The position numbers and the translations under genes were made by a program. From the NCBI RefSeq assembly GCF_003363715.1, contig NZ_QREV01000004.1, forward strand, positions 62,001 through 126,000: 64,000 nucleotides of DNA, given 5' to 3'. Below are positions 43,679-51,766 of this stretch, in pieces; position 1 is the stretch's first letter; each line of letters opens with the position of its first letter. The DNA comes from Parabacteroides acidifaciens. Its GTDB lineage: Bacteria; Bacteroidota; Bacteroidia; Bacteroidales; Tannerellaceae. The notes beneath the pieces are model-generated. The model ran no database searches. It saw only the letters and a list, made by a program, of their open reading frames with translations, and was not told the origin of the DNA.

Positions 43679-44506
43679 ATGGCTAAAAGAGAAGTCCTTT
43701 TGCAAAGTATTGCAGTTGTTATATTTGCTGTGATATGTTTCGTCTTTTTCCGGTTTGCATGTTCTGCTGATCTTTTCCGGAAAGAACAAGTCGATGATTT
43801 GTTTACAATGAGTACCTTCCTTTCTTATCTGAACAAGCCGGCATGGTTCGTTTGTTATGCCGGAAACGCCTTGATTTCGATTGTGGGATTGTCCGGTGCT
43901 CCTGTCTTGGTCACATTTGTTTTGCTTCTTGAATGGTGGATATTGATTTCTGTCCTGAAACGTTTTCGTGTAGGAGAGATGGCGCCTTTATATGCTTTCC
44001 TGCCGATTGTGCTGGAATGGGGAACCTATTGCCATCCCGGCTATTTGTTGCATTCCATTTTGTCTACGATAGTGGCACTTTTCATTTTTTGGAGATATAC
44101 TTATATAAAGAATAAGTGGTTGAGTATGTTGGCCGGTTTATTGGCATTGCCTGTCATCTATTTTCTGGCCGGTAACAGACTTAATATTTTTGTGTTGTTG
44201 GTCCTTTTTTATGAGACATGCAAAGAACCCAAGCGTTGGCTATACTGGTGCCTGCTCTTGGTGGCTGGAAGCATCGTGCCCGTTTGGATGGGGCATTTTT
44301 ATTCGTTGACACAAGAACAGGCTTATTTGTATCCGCATAACGGGTTACCGGCTTTCTTCCCTCCCATATTGTTTTGCTTCAGCTTACTGCTTTTGCAGAT
44401 GAAACGGTTCCGGGAGATGCCGTGTCGTGTTGTGCCGGTAACGGTTATGACTTGTGTTTTGCTGGCTCTGCTGGGCTCCGTTATTTATACGTATGCTGAT
44501 TTTTGA
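43679..44506 (+). CDS. Polytopic membrane protein, possibly the N-terminal half of a DUF6057-type protein
   Basis: A 275-residue protein with about eight hydrophobic helices and few soluble loops. It begins [26 protein letters not shown] and contains [20 protein letters not shown] and [21 protein letters not shown]. It resembles the membrane half of Bacteroidales DUF6057 proteins, which I recall as having longer C-terminal parts, so this copy may be truncated; I cannot verify that here. Its last 26 bases overlap the end of the convergent kdsB gene. Function unknown. Confidence 0.7.
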   Translation: MAKREVLLQSIAVVIFAVICFVFFRFACSADLFRKEQVDDLFTMSTFLSYLNKPAWFVCYAGNALISIVGLSGAPVLVTFVLLLEWWILISVLKRFRVGEMAPLYAFLPIVLEWGTYCHPGYLLHSILSTIVALFIFWRYTYIKNKWLSMLAGLLALPVIYFLAGNRLNIFVLLVLFYETCKEPKRWLYWCLLLVAGSIVPVWMGHFYSLTQEQAYLYPHNGLPAFFPPILFCFSLLLLQMKRFREMPCRVVPVTVMTCVLLALLGSVIYTYADF

Positions 44507-45245
44507 GGAATACTAACGCCTTTTCCATATCTTCCGGCGTGTCGATACCGATTGTTTCCTGCTGGGTGATGCCGACTTTTATCTTATACCCGTTTTCCAG
44601 CCAGCGTAGTTGTTCGAGGCTTTCGGCCAGTTCCAGCGGGGATTGGGGCAGATGGGTGATCTCGTTTAATGTCGTCGCCCGGTAAGCATACAATCCGATA
44701 TGTTTGTAATAGGTATGATTCGGCAGCCATTCGGTATATTGTTTTCCTCTCATATAAGGAATGATCGAGCGGCTGAAGTACATGGCTTCGCTATTCTTAT
44801 TCAGAACTACTTTCGGCGAGTTGGCGTTGAATAATGTAGTCTCGAAGTCATCGTCCGGGCGAAAAGGCTTTACCAAAGTGGCGATCTGAATGCTGTCGTC
44901 CGTGAAACAAGCCTTTAAAGTCTCGATTTGTTCCGGTTGGATGAAAGGTTCGTCGCCCTGTATGTTGACAACCACGTCATAACCGTTGCCTATTTTGCAA
45001 TAGGCTTCATAACAGCGGTCTGTGCCGCTTTTGTGGTGCTCTGATGTCATAACGACGTTTCCTCCGAACGATTGGACGGCTGCTTCTATACGGCTGTCGT
45101 CTGTTGCGACGCAAACGGTGTCAAGAACTCCCTGGACCTGTTCATATACCCGCTGGATCATCGGCTTTCCTGCCATGTCAGCGAGCGGCTTTCCCGGAAA
45201 GCGGGTGGAAGCGTAGCGTGCCGGTATTATTCCTATAAATTTCAT
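44481..45245 (-). CDS. kdsB: 3-deoxy-manno-octulosonate cytidylyltransferase
   Basis: A 254-residue enzyme that activates KDO as CMP-KDO for lipopolysaccharide core synthesis. Characteristic motifs: [26 protein letters not shown] (residues 4-29), [10 protein letters not shown] (45-54), [19 protein letters not shown] (64-82), [11 protein letters not shown] (91-101) and KHIGLYAYR (about 184-192). The length is normal. The gap to the upstream antiporter gene is 55 bases and is filled by the AGTTGAAA-type repeat. Its 3' end overlaps the convergent membrane-protein gene by 26 bases. Confidence 0.97.
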   Translation of the reverse strand: MKFIGIIPARYASTRFPGKPLADMAGKPMIQRVYEQVQGVLDTVCVATDDSRIEAAVQSFGGNVVMTSEHHKSGTDRCYEAYCKIGNGYDVVVNIQGDEPFIQPEQIETLKACFTDDSIQIATLVKPFRPDDDFETTLFNANSPKVVLNKNSEAMYFSRSIIPYMRGKQYTEWLPNHTYYKHIGLYAYRATTLNEITHLPQSPLELAESLEQLRWLENGYKIKVGITQQETIGIDTPEDMEKALVFLKNQHTYK

Positions 45246-45306
45246 GTTTACGAATTATGAATTATGTATCTATTAATTTTCAATTTTCAACTTTCCACTT
45301 TCAACT
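45246..45306. repeat. AGTTGAAA-type repeat, copy 2 (minus-strand orientation)
   Basis: On the minus strand the antiporter stop TGA (45301-45303) sits in AGTTGAAAG, followed by TTGAAAATTGAAAATTAA and ATAATTCATAATTCGTAAAC up to the kdsB ATG. This mirrors copy 1 at 35921-35972, spanning exactly from stop to start codon of two co-directional genes. Confidence 0.7.
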
Positions 45307-47568
45307 ATTCCCAACCGTTTTCCCTTCACTCAGCCTAAGCACCTTGTCATGTTCCCCGACAATCCATACAATGTCCCCCTCTTCGAATACTGTTGTAGGA
45401 GACGGGTTTTTGATGGATGTTTCTCCCCGTTCGATACCGATGACGAGGCAGGCTGCTTTATCCCGTATGCCGGATTCCAGGATGGTACGGCCGATCAGGC
45501 GTGATCCTTCGGCAATGGTGAATTGTTCCATATTGACTTCCTTCGTCTCTTTCTTGCTGGTTTGGGCTGTTTTATACCGTTCCACCAGATATTGGCGGAA
45601 GTGCTCCAGGTCATCGTCCGCACCGACTACAACCAGTTTGTCGAAAGGATAGAGGCGTTCTTCCCCGCCGGGGATATTGATTCTTTTTTCTCCCCGTATG
45701 ATTGTAACGATGTTGACATTACATTTCTGGCGGAAATTGAGCTCTTTCAGTGTTTTTCCCATACTGGGTGAGTTCTGTCTGACTTCGAAATCGGCCAGGT
45801 GAAGATCGCGTTCCAACAGGTGGTTGGCGAATCGTTGGTTGATCGGCGCTTTCCGTTCGTATTCCAGTTCCCGGGCTGTCAGGTTACTGAAGAAATGCCG
45901 CTCCATCAGGATCGATTGCCTTTTCAGCCGTTTGGACAAAATGACAATAACAATGACCGTCGCAGCGATTGCAAGTAAAATGCCGACTGCTGCATTCAAC
46001 AACCGGGTAACGGGTAACATAACCAGGCCAATACATAATATGATACGCAGTATGATCAGTGAAACCAGCGGCCCCCGGTTATATTTGCTATCCAGCCATA
46101 GCTGTTGGAACTCGGCCGAATGGTTCTTTTTCATCATGATGGCGCGTAGCATCGGTGCGATTAACAGTAAGATCAGGACAAGAGAAATAATAGCTCCCCG
46201 CAGGCCGGATATTTCTTTCATGATGAAAGGTGCAACGAATTGCAGCCAGATAAAGATCAGGACAAGGGTGACGGCCGTATAGGTGCCGACTATCCGGGTC
46301 AACGCTTTCAACAACTTATTCCAGGCACTTTTCTGGTGTATGGTGTTGGAACCGGATGAATACCGTTCGAGGAATTTCATCCATGATTTAGGGATGATCC
46401 GGTCGGCAACCCGGCAAGCCGGTTCCGCCATGCGGATCATATAAGGAGTAAAGAAAGTAGTTATGACCGAAACTGCTACAACAATGGGATAGAGAAAGTT
46501 ATCGGTCACACCTAACGTTAACCCCAATGAGGCGATGATAAAGGCAAATTCGCCTATTTGCGCGAGCGAGAAACCGGAATGTATCGCTATTTTGACCGGT
46601 TGCCCGGACAGCAATACGCCAAAACTGGCAAACAATATCTGTCCGACCATGACAACTAAAGTCAGGATCAGGATCGGTATTTTGTACTCCCACAGTAATG
46701 CCGGGTCTATCAGCATTCCGACAGATACGAAAAAGATGGCGCCGAAAAGGTCCTTTACAGGTTTGATAAGATGTTCGATATGTTCCGCTTCAATCGTTTC
46801 AGCCAGTATGGATCCCATGACGAATGCGCCCAATGCGGAAGAGAATCCCGCTTTTGTCGCAATGATAACCATTCCGAGACATAATCCTAAGCTGACGATT
46901 AGCAAAGTCTCGTCATTCAGGAATGTCCGGGCTTTCTTCAGGAAAGACGGGATCAGGTAAATGCCGATAACGAAACAGAATAGCAGGAAAACGCCTAACT
47001 TGATGACACTGTTCAGTAGTTCCATACCTTCTACATGCTTGCTGACTGCTAACGTGGAAAGTAAAACCATCAGCAATACGGCAAACAGGTCTTCAACAAC
47101 CAGGATGCCGAAAACGACTCCGGCAAACCGTTGGTTACGCAGCCCCATATCGTCGAATGCCTTGAAAATAATTGTAGTGGACGACATCGAGAGCATCCCG
47201 CCGAGGAAAAGACTGTTCATATGCCCCCAGCCTAAGGATAATCCTGTAGTATAGCCGAGTGTCATCATGCCGATTACGATGGTAATAGCCCCGATCACAG
47301 CTGTCCCGCCGACTTTCATCAGTTTTTTGAAACTGAAGTCGAGTCCTAAAGCGAACAGAAGGAATATAACGCCTATATCCGCCCAGATACGGATGCTTTC
47401 GACGTTTGTGACGGTTGGTATTTGTGTAATGGCCGGACCGGCAAGAATGCCGGCTACAATATATCCGAGTACGACCGGTTGCTTCAATCTTTTGAAAAGC
47501 AAGGTCACTAATCCTGCTGAAATTAGTATGACGGCAAGATCTGATATGAGAGATGGTATTTGCGACAT
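45301..47568 (-). CDS. CPA2-type cation:proton antiporter with two TrkA-C domains
   Basis: A 755-residue KefB-like inner-membrane antiporter. Residues about 5-390 form the Na/H-exchanger core with twelve or so helices, including the GLDFSFKKLMKVGGTA and FSSALGAFVMGSILAET segments. A second group of helices (about 420-540) precedes two TrkA-C (RCK C-terminal) domains, about 585-655 and 680-750, e.g. FEEGDIVWIVGEHDKVLRLS, which suggest regulation by a small ligand. There is no RCK-N (nucleotide-binding) domain as in KefB. It probably moves K+ or Na+ against protons. A divergent promoter pair lies upstream. Confidence 0.92.
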   Translation of the reverse strand: MSQIPSLISDLAVILISAGLVTLLFKRLKQPVVLGYIVAGILAGPAITQIPTVTNVESIRIWADIGVIFLLFALGLDFSFKKLMKVGGTAVIGAITIVIGMMTLGYTTGLSLGWGHMNSLFLGGMLSMSSTTIIFKAFDDMGLRNQRFAGVVFGILVVEDLFAVLLMVLLSTLAVSKHVEGMELLNSVIKLGVFLLFCFVIGIYLIPSFLKKARTFLNDETLLIVSLGLCLGMVIIATKAGFSSALGAFVMGSILAETIEAEHIEHLIKPVKDLFGAIFFVSVGMLIDPALLWEYKIPILILTLVVMVGQILFASFGVLLSGQPVKIAIHSGFSLAQIGEFAFIIASLGLTLGVTDNFLYPIVVAVSVITTFFTPYMIRMAEPACRVADRIIPKSWMKFLERYSSGSNTIHQKSAWNKLLKALTRIVGTYTAVTLVLIFIWLQFVAPFIMKEISGLRGAIISLVLILLLIAPMLRAIMMKKNHSAEFQQLWLDSKYNRGPLVSLIILRIILCIGLVMLPVTRLLNAAVGILLAIAATVIVIVILSKRLKRQSILMERHFFSNLTARELEYERKAPINQRFANHLLERDLHLADFEVRQNSPSMGKTLKELNFRQKCNVNIVTIIRGEKRINIPGGEERLYPFDKLVVVGADDDLEHFRQYLVERYKTAQTSKKETKEVNMEQFTIAEGSRLIGRTILESGIRDKAACLVIGIERGETSIKNPSPTTVFEEGDIVWIVGEHDKVLRLSEGKTVGNS

Positions 47569-47590
47569 GCTTTCATTCTTTTTCCGTTGG

Positions 47591-47617
47591 CAAAGTTATG
47601 TATTTATTTTAATTTTG
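47591..47617. promoter_or_regulatory. Divergent -7 boxes for the antiporter and the AlbA-type gene
   Basis: TAACTTTG lies on the minus strand (47591-47598) and TAATTTTG on the plus strand (47610-47617). Both fit TAnnTTTG. They lie 23 bases and 22 bases from the respective starts at 47568 and 47639, so the two core promoters overlap. Confidence 0.6.
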
Positions 47618-47638
47618 CCGGTCAAATGAATTGCCAAA

Positions 47639-48277
47639 ATGAAGAAGATACATCCGATAGAAGCGTTGATTGAACAGGGGGAGCATCAGCAACTCGATTT
47701 CAAGTTCGAGGTAAGCGACAGTAAGAAGATTGCGCGTACGTTAAGTGCTTTTGCCAATACTGACGGCGGACGGCTGCTGATCGGTGTGAAGGATAACGGG
47801 AATATATCGGGTGTCAGGAGCGAAGAAGAATATTATATGATAGAAGCCGCCTCCAAGATGTACACCCGTCCGGAAGTCCCTTTCGAGGCAACCCGCTGGG
47901 AGGTGAACGGCAAGACTGTCCTGGAAGTCTATATTGCGCCCAGTCCCGATAAACCGCATACAGCCCCGGATAAAGACGATAAATTCAAGGCATATATACG
48001 GGTGGCGGACGAAAATATATTGGCAAACGAAGTCCTGGTGCTTGCCTGGCAGAAAAAGCATAAGCCTGACGGCACTTTACTGAAGATAAGCAAACCGGTG
48101 GAACGCCTGTTTGCCTATCTGGATGAGCATTCCCATATCAATATCAGCCAATTTTGCCGGATCGGGCGGATAAACTATTACACGGCAAAGAATATAATAA
48201 GCGACCTTTTGGCCATCAATGCCCTGCAATATATCGTAATAGACAAGCACATCCTGTATCAGCGTGTTCCCGCATAA
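47639..48277 (+). CDS. AlbA_2 (Schlafen-type) DNA-binding domain protein
   Basis: A 212-residue cytoplasmic protein. Residues about 12-135 form an AlbA_2 domain, with QLDFKFEVSDSKKIARTLSAFANTDGGRLLIGVKDNG, the family's N-terminal signature. Residues about 150-212 look like a winged helix (ISQFCRIGRINYYTAKNIISDLLAINAL). The bacterial family is usually a putative transcriptional regulator; no helicase or nuclease domain is attached. It has its own promoter divergent from the antiporter, which may be its target. Confidence 0.88.
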   Translation: MKKIHPIEALIEQGEHQQLDFKFEVSDSKKIARTLSAFANTDGGRLLIGVKDNGNISGVRSEEEYYMIEAASKMYTRPEVPFEATRWEVNGKTVLEVYIAPSPDKPHTAPDKDDKFKAYIRVADENILANEVLVLAWQKKHKPDGTLLKISKPVERLFAYLDEHSHINISQFCRIGRINYYTAKNIISDLLAINALQYIVIDKHILYQRVPA

Positions 48278-48301
48278 GATGCGTCCTTTGAGATAGCCGG
48301 T

Positions 48302-49690
48302 TTACGGGATGATATTTTCCACATAAACCTGCGCATTCTCAAAGCGGACCACTTTTACCCTGCGTCCTTTCTCGATAAAGCCGGAATCGGACACGCCATC
48401 GTAGAACTCTCCATCGATCAACACTTTTCCGGAAGGGCGCAATACGGTTGCCGCTATTCCTTCCTTTCCGATCAACGGAGATAGATCGGGTGAGGAAATT
48501 GCATCTTTCAAATCCGCATTCAATGCCACTTTCCGAAACATGCCCCGATGGCCGATCTTATTGGATAGCCAGATCATCAGGATAAATCCGGCTACAAGTC
48601 CGACCAGAACAGTCAATGTCGCTTCACCGAACTCTTTTCCGCTGACTTCTTCAAAATTAAAGTTCGTATTGTTCAGTAGTGCCATGATGAGTCCTCCGAC
48701 TACCAAAACAATCCCGCTTATTCCGGCCACTCCGAATCCGGGAATGATAAATATCTCCGCCGCAATCAGTAGTACACCTATAATAAAGATCAGAATCTCC
48801 CAGTTGGCCGCTAATCCGTCAAGATATAAAGGAGCGAAATACAAGATCGCAGCCAAAAGGGCTGCCGCGGAAGGGAAGCCCAGGCCGGGTGTCTGCATCT
48901 CGAAATAGATGCCGCCTATTATAATAATGATAAGAATAGACTGGAAGATAGGATTCATAAGGAAGCCTTTCAGGTCGTCATACCAGCTTGGCGTATAGCT
49001 TTTTATTTGATAGTCTTTATAACCTAAGTATTGCGTGATCACTTCGTCCGGTGTTTCGGCTATGCCGTCGCAGTATCCCCATTTCTGGGCTTCCTGTGCG
49101 GTAAAGGTCAGGACTTTCCCCGTATCGATCAGATTGGGGATGGCAACCCGCTCGTCTACCATTGCTTCAGCAATCAACGGGTCCCGTTTCCATTTGTAGA
49201 TGGTATCATTTTTTTGGATGATCGTGTCCTGTCCATGCGCTTCGGCTGTGGACCGTATCATAGACCGCATGTAAGACTGATATTTGTCCGGCATGGCGGC
49301 TCCGGTCTGATTTACCACAGTGGCGGCTCCGATATTGGCCCCTTTCCGCATGTATATTTTTTTACAGGCAATGGAGATCAGCGCTCCGGCAGAGGCTGCA
49401 TTGTTGTCGATAAAGACGTAAACGGGAATCGGGCTGTATAAGATTGCCGTACGCATGGAGTCGGCAGCATCCACTTGCCCTCCGTAGGTGTTCATATGGA
49501 TCAGGACGGCATCCGCCCCCAATGCGTTGGCTTCAGCCAAACCGTTGCTAAGATACAGGCGGGTGGTATTGCTGATTTCCTTTTTTATATCGATTTTGTA
49601 CACCAACGGATGCGAGACATCGTCAGCCGATATAAATTGTGCAATCATTGCAAAAACGAATCCACAAAAAAGTCCTAATTTTTTCTTCAT
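48302..49690 (-). CDS. NfeD-family membrane-bound serine protease
   Basis: A 462-residue protein. A signal peptide or anchor (MKKKLGLFCGFVFAMIAQFISA) is followed by a ClpP-like S49-type protease domain (about 28-210) with S100 in NNAASAGAL, the nucleophile of the Ser-Lys dyad; the Lys lies near residue 140-150. Four hydrophobic helices (about 240-390) and a C-terminal OB-fold NfeD domain (about 405-460) follow. NfeD proteases typically work with stomatin-like proteins, but no stomatin gene is next to it in this window. It runs convergent to the AlbA-type gene. Confidence 0.93.
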   Translation of the reverse strand: MKKKLGLFCGFVFAMIAQFISADDVSHPLVYKIDIKKEISNTTRLYLSNGLAEANALGADAVLIHMNTYGGQVDAADSMRTAILYSPIPVYVFIDNNAASAGALISIACKKIYMRKGANIGAATVVNQTGAAMPDKYQSYMRSMIRSTAEAHGQDTIIQKNDTIYKWKRDPLIAEAMVDERVAIPNLIDTGKVLTFTAQEAQKWGYCDGIAETPDEVITQYLGYKDYQIKSYTPSWYDDLKGFLMNPIFQSILIIIIIGGIYFEMQTPGLGFPSAAALLAAILYFAPLYLDGLAANWEILIFIIGVLLIAAEIFIIPGFGVAGISGIVLVVGGLIMALLNNTNFNFEEVSGKEFGEATLTVLVGLVAGFILMIWLSNKIGHRGMFRKVALNADLKDAISSPDLSPLIGKEGIAATVLRPSGKVLIDGEFYDGVSDSGFIEKGRRVKVVRFENAQVYVENIIP

Positions 49691-49879
49691 TTTATATTAT
49701 TCTCCATCTCTTTTACATGTAGTTTGAAATTGTAACATACATGTTGTGAATTTTACATTTTAATCGTTAGAAAACTTGTAAATACTGCTCATATTCAAGG
49801 CCGTTTGCTATAAATATATTAAGTTACGGTTTTTAATATTAATAATTCTCAAACCGCATTGTTTTTAAAATATTATTCA

Positions 49880-49887
49880 TACATTTG
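49880..49887 (+). promoter_or_regulatory. -7 box of the ECF sigma-factor gene
   Basis: TACATTTG fits TAnnTTTG. The leader has a small hairpin, TCCTTCA-ATGC-TGAAGGA (49893-49910), so translation could be modulated. The start at 49952 is about 60 bases downstream. Confidence 0.55.
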
Positions 49888-49951
49888 TGATGTCCTTCAA
49901 TGCTGAAGGATAATACTAAACCGGTATTAAACCTTATAAAAAAGTAATAAT

Positions 49952-50461
49952 ATGAATGCGTTGCAATTTCAGAAAAAATTATTGAGCATGCAAGAAAACA
50001 TGATGAATTTTGCATTAATGCTCACTGCAAATAGGGATGACGCCCAAGATTTGATGCAAGACACAACGCTGAAGGTTTTAGACAATCAGGAAAAGTTTGT
50101 AGACAATATTAATTTCAAAGGATGGGTCTTGACCGTAATGCGTAATATCTTCATAAATAACTACCATAAAATCGTACGTACACAGACCGTTGTTGACCAG
50201 GGGGTTGACTTGTATAATTTAGATGTAGTGAACGACTCGGGTTTTGATTCTCCTGATGGCGCTTATCAAATAAAAGAAATAACAAAAGCAATCAATGGCT
50301 TGAATGACGAGCTGAAAGTTCCGTTCTCCATGTTTTTGAGTGGCTATAAATATAATGAGATCGCTGAAAAGCTTTGTGTTCCTCTGGGAACGGTTAAGAG
50401 CCGCATTTTCTTTGCCCGCCAGGAATTACAGAAAATCCTGAAGGATTTCCATCAAAGTTGA
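49952..50461 (+). CDS. ECF-type RNA polymerase sigma factor
   Basis: A 169-residue extracytoplasmic-function sigma factor. Region 2 (about 12-80) contains MMNFALMLTANRDDAQDLMQDTTLKVLDNQEKF and GWVLTVMRNIFINNYHK (-10 recognition); region 4 (about 115-165) contains LKVPFSMFLSGYKYNEIAEKLCVPLGTVKSRIFFARQEL. The usual anti-sigma gene is not next to it; the 96-base gap to the next gene holds a terminator. This resembles the monocistronic, anti-sigma-less ECF proteins seen in Bacteroides, whose regulation is not clear. Confidence 0.93.
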   Translation: MNALQFQKKLLSMQENMMNFALMLTANRDDAQDLMQDTTLKVLDNQEKFVDNINFKGWVLTVMRNIFINNYHKIVRTQTVVDQGVDLYNLDVVNDSGFDSPDGAYQIKEITKAINGLNDELKVPFSMFLSGYKYNEIAEKLCVPLGTVKSRIFFARQELQKILKDFHQS

Positions 50462-50492
50462 GGTGAAGTTTAAAATAAATATGTGAAAAAAT

Positions 50493-50530
50493 AAACGGGA
50501 GTATCCGATGGGTGCTCCCGTTTATTTTTA
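50493..50530 (+). terminator. Intrinsic terminator of the ECF gene
   Basis: AAACGGGAG (50493-50501) pairs with CTCCCGTTT (50515-50523), followed by ATTTTTATT. It is 31 bases after the ECF stop and just before the next promoter. Confidence 0.8.
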
Positions 50531-50531
50531 T

Positions 50532-50539
50532 TACTTTTG
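50532..50539 (+). promoter_or_regulatory. -7 box of the threonine aldolase gene
   Basis: TACTTTTG fits TAnnTTTG. Because transcription would start near 50546, the alternative TTG start at 50537 is not usable and the ATG at 50558 is chosen. Confidence 0.65.
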
Positions 50540-50557
50540 GCGCAAAATGTAAAAGAA

Positions 50558-51580
50558 ATGAGAAGTTTTGCAAGTGACAACAATTCGGGAGTGCATCCTT
50601 TGGTTATGGATGCAATTATAAAAGCGAACGATAATCATGCGGTAGGATATGGCGACGATCCCTGGACGGCTGCGGCTACTGCTAAGATAAAGGAAGTGTT
50701 TGGTGAGGCTGCATCGCCTTTTTTTGTTTTTAACGGAACCGGTGCAAATTCGGTGGCTTTGCAAGCTGTCACTCGTCCGTTCAATAGTATTTTGTGTGCA
50801 GAGACAGCCCATATCAATGTGGATGAATGTGGCGCTCCTGCCCGTATGACCGGTTGTGCAGTCGTTACGATTCCGACTCCGGACGGTAAACTTACACCGG
50901 AACTGATCAAGCCCCGCTTGCATAATTTCGGCGTTTGCCATCATTCGCAGCCGAAAGCGGTTTATATTTCGCAAGTCTCCGAATTAGGTACGATCTATAC
51001 GGTTGAAGAGGTGAAAGCGATTGCCGATTTGCTGCATTCTTATAATATGTATCTGCATATGGACGGGGCGCGTTTAGCAAATGCCTGTGCTTACCTGAAC
51101 TGCTCGATGAAAGAGGTGACTGTCGATGCCGGAGTGGATATTCTGAGTTTCGGCGGGACTAAAAACGGTATGATGATGGGCGAGGCTGTTGTCTCTTTCC
51201 GTCCGGAAATAACTGAGAACTTGCAGTATTTCAGAAAACAGTCCGCCCAGTTGGCCTCTAAGTTGCGTTATCTTTCCTGCCAGTTTATCCCTTATCTGGA
51301 AAACAACCTGTGGCTGGAAAATGCACGGAAAGCGAATAATAGCGCGTATCGTCTGGCGGAAGCCTTGAAAAAATACCCGCAGATCCGGTTTACCCAGAAG
51401 ATAGAATCCAACCAGCTTTTCTTTACGATTCCGGCGGAACCGCTGAAGAAGTTGCAAGAAAAATATTTCTTCTATATGTGGAATGAAGAAACGAATGAAG
51501 CCCGCCTGGTCACTTCCTGGGATACGACAGAGGCAGATATTGATGACATAATACAGACGTTGGATATTGTATTCGCATAA
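50558..51580 (+). CDS. Low-specificity threonine aldolase (beta-eliminating lyase family)
   Basis: A 340-residue PLP enzyme that splits L-threonine or allo-threonine to glycine and acetaldehyde. Family features: SFASDNNSGVHPLVMDAI at the start; GDDPWTAAA (about 30-38), the catalytic region; AETAHINVDECGA with the PLP-stacking His (about 80-92); HMDGARLAN (about 168-176), the PLP Asp; and SFGGTKNGMMMGE (about 196-208), with the Schiff-base Lys in GGTKNG. Length is normal. It is monocistronic, with its own promoter and a repeat array after the stop. Confidence 0.93.
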   Translation: MRSFASDNNSGVHPLVMDAIIKANDNHAVGYGDDPWTAAATAKIKEVFGEAASPFFVFNGTGANSVALQAVTRPFNSILCAETAHINVDECGAPARMTGCAVVTIPTPDGKLTPELIKPRLHNFGVCHHSQPKAVYISQVSELGTIYTVEEVKAIADLLHSYNMYLHMDGARLANACAYLNCSMKEVTVDAGVDILSFGGTKNGMMMGEAVVSFRPEITENLQYFRKQSAQLASKLRYLSCQFIPYLENNLWLENARKANNSAYRLAEALKKYPQIRFTQKIESNQLFFTIPAEPLKKLQEKYFFYMWNEETNEARLVTSWDTTEADIDDIIQTLDIVFA

Positions 51581-51594
51581 TCTGTCAGTCGCAG

Positions 51595-51662
51595 TTCCCT
51601 GCCCATGAAATAGAAATTCCCTGCCCATGGAACGAAAATTTCATGGGCAGGGAATTTTTTTT
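51595..51662. repeat. 22 bp-period array with terminal T-tract, TTCCCTGCCCATG family
   Basis: Units start at 51595, 51617 and 51639, exactly 22 bases apart. Cores TTCCCTGCCCATGAAA and TTCCCTGCCCATGGAA are followed by the reverse-type TTTCATGGGCAGGGAA. Unit 2 pairs with unit 3 in RNA to give a stem of about 13 pairs followed by eight T (51655-51662), so it acts as a strong intrinsic terminator for the threonine aldolase gene, whose stop is 14 bases before it. Same family as 11650 and 26308. Confidence 0.9.
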
Positions 51663-51729
51663 AGCCCGGAGCTGTTGGAAAGCTTGCCTGCTTTTTAGTA
51701 ACTGCCATTGTGAACCGACCGAAAGTTTG

Positions 51730-51737
51730 TACATTTG
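51730..51737 (+). promoter_or_regulatory. -7 box of the exonuclease-phosphatase fusion gene
   Basis: TACATTTG fits TAnnTTTG and lies 30 bases upstream of the start at 51767. Confidence 0.6.
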
Positions 51738-51766
51738 TCCGCAACTAATCACAAAATGCAGATAAA

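Noticed and set aside
50537-50557. An upstream TTG start for the threonine aldolase
   Set aside because: It lies in the -7 promoter box and would precede the transcription start; the ATG at 50558 begins at the conserved SFASDN motif.
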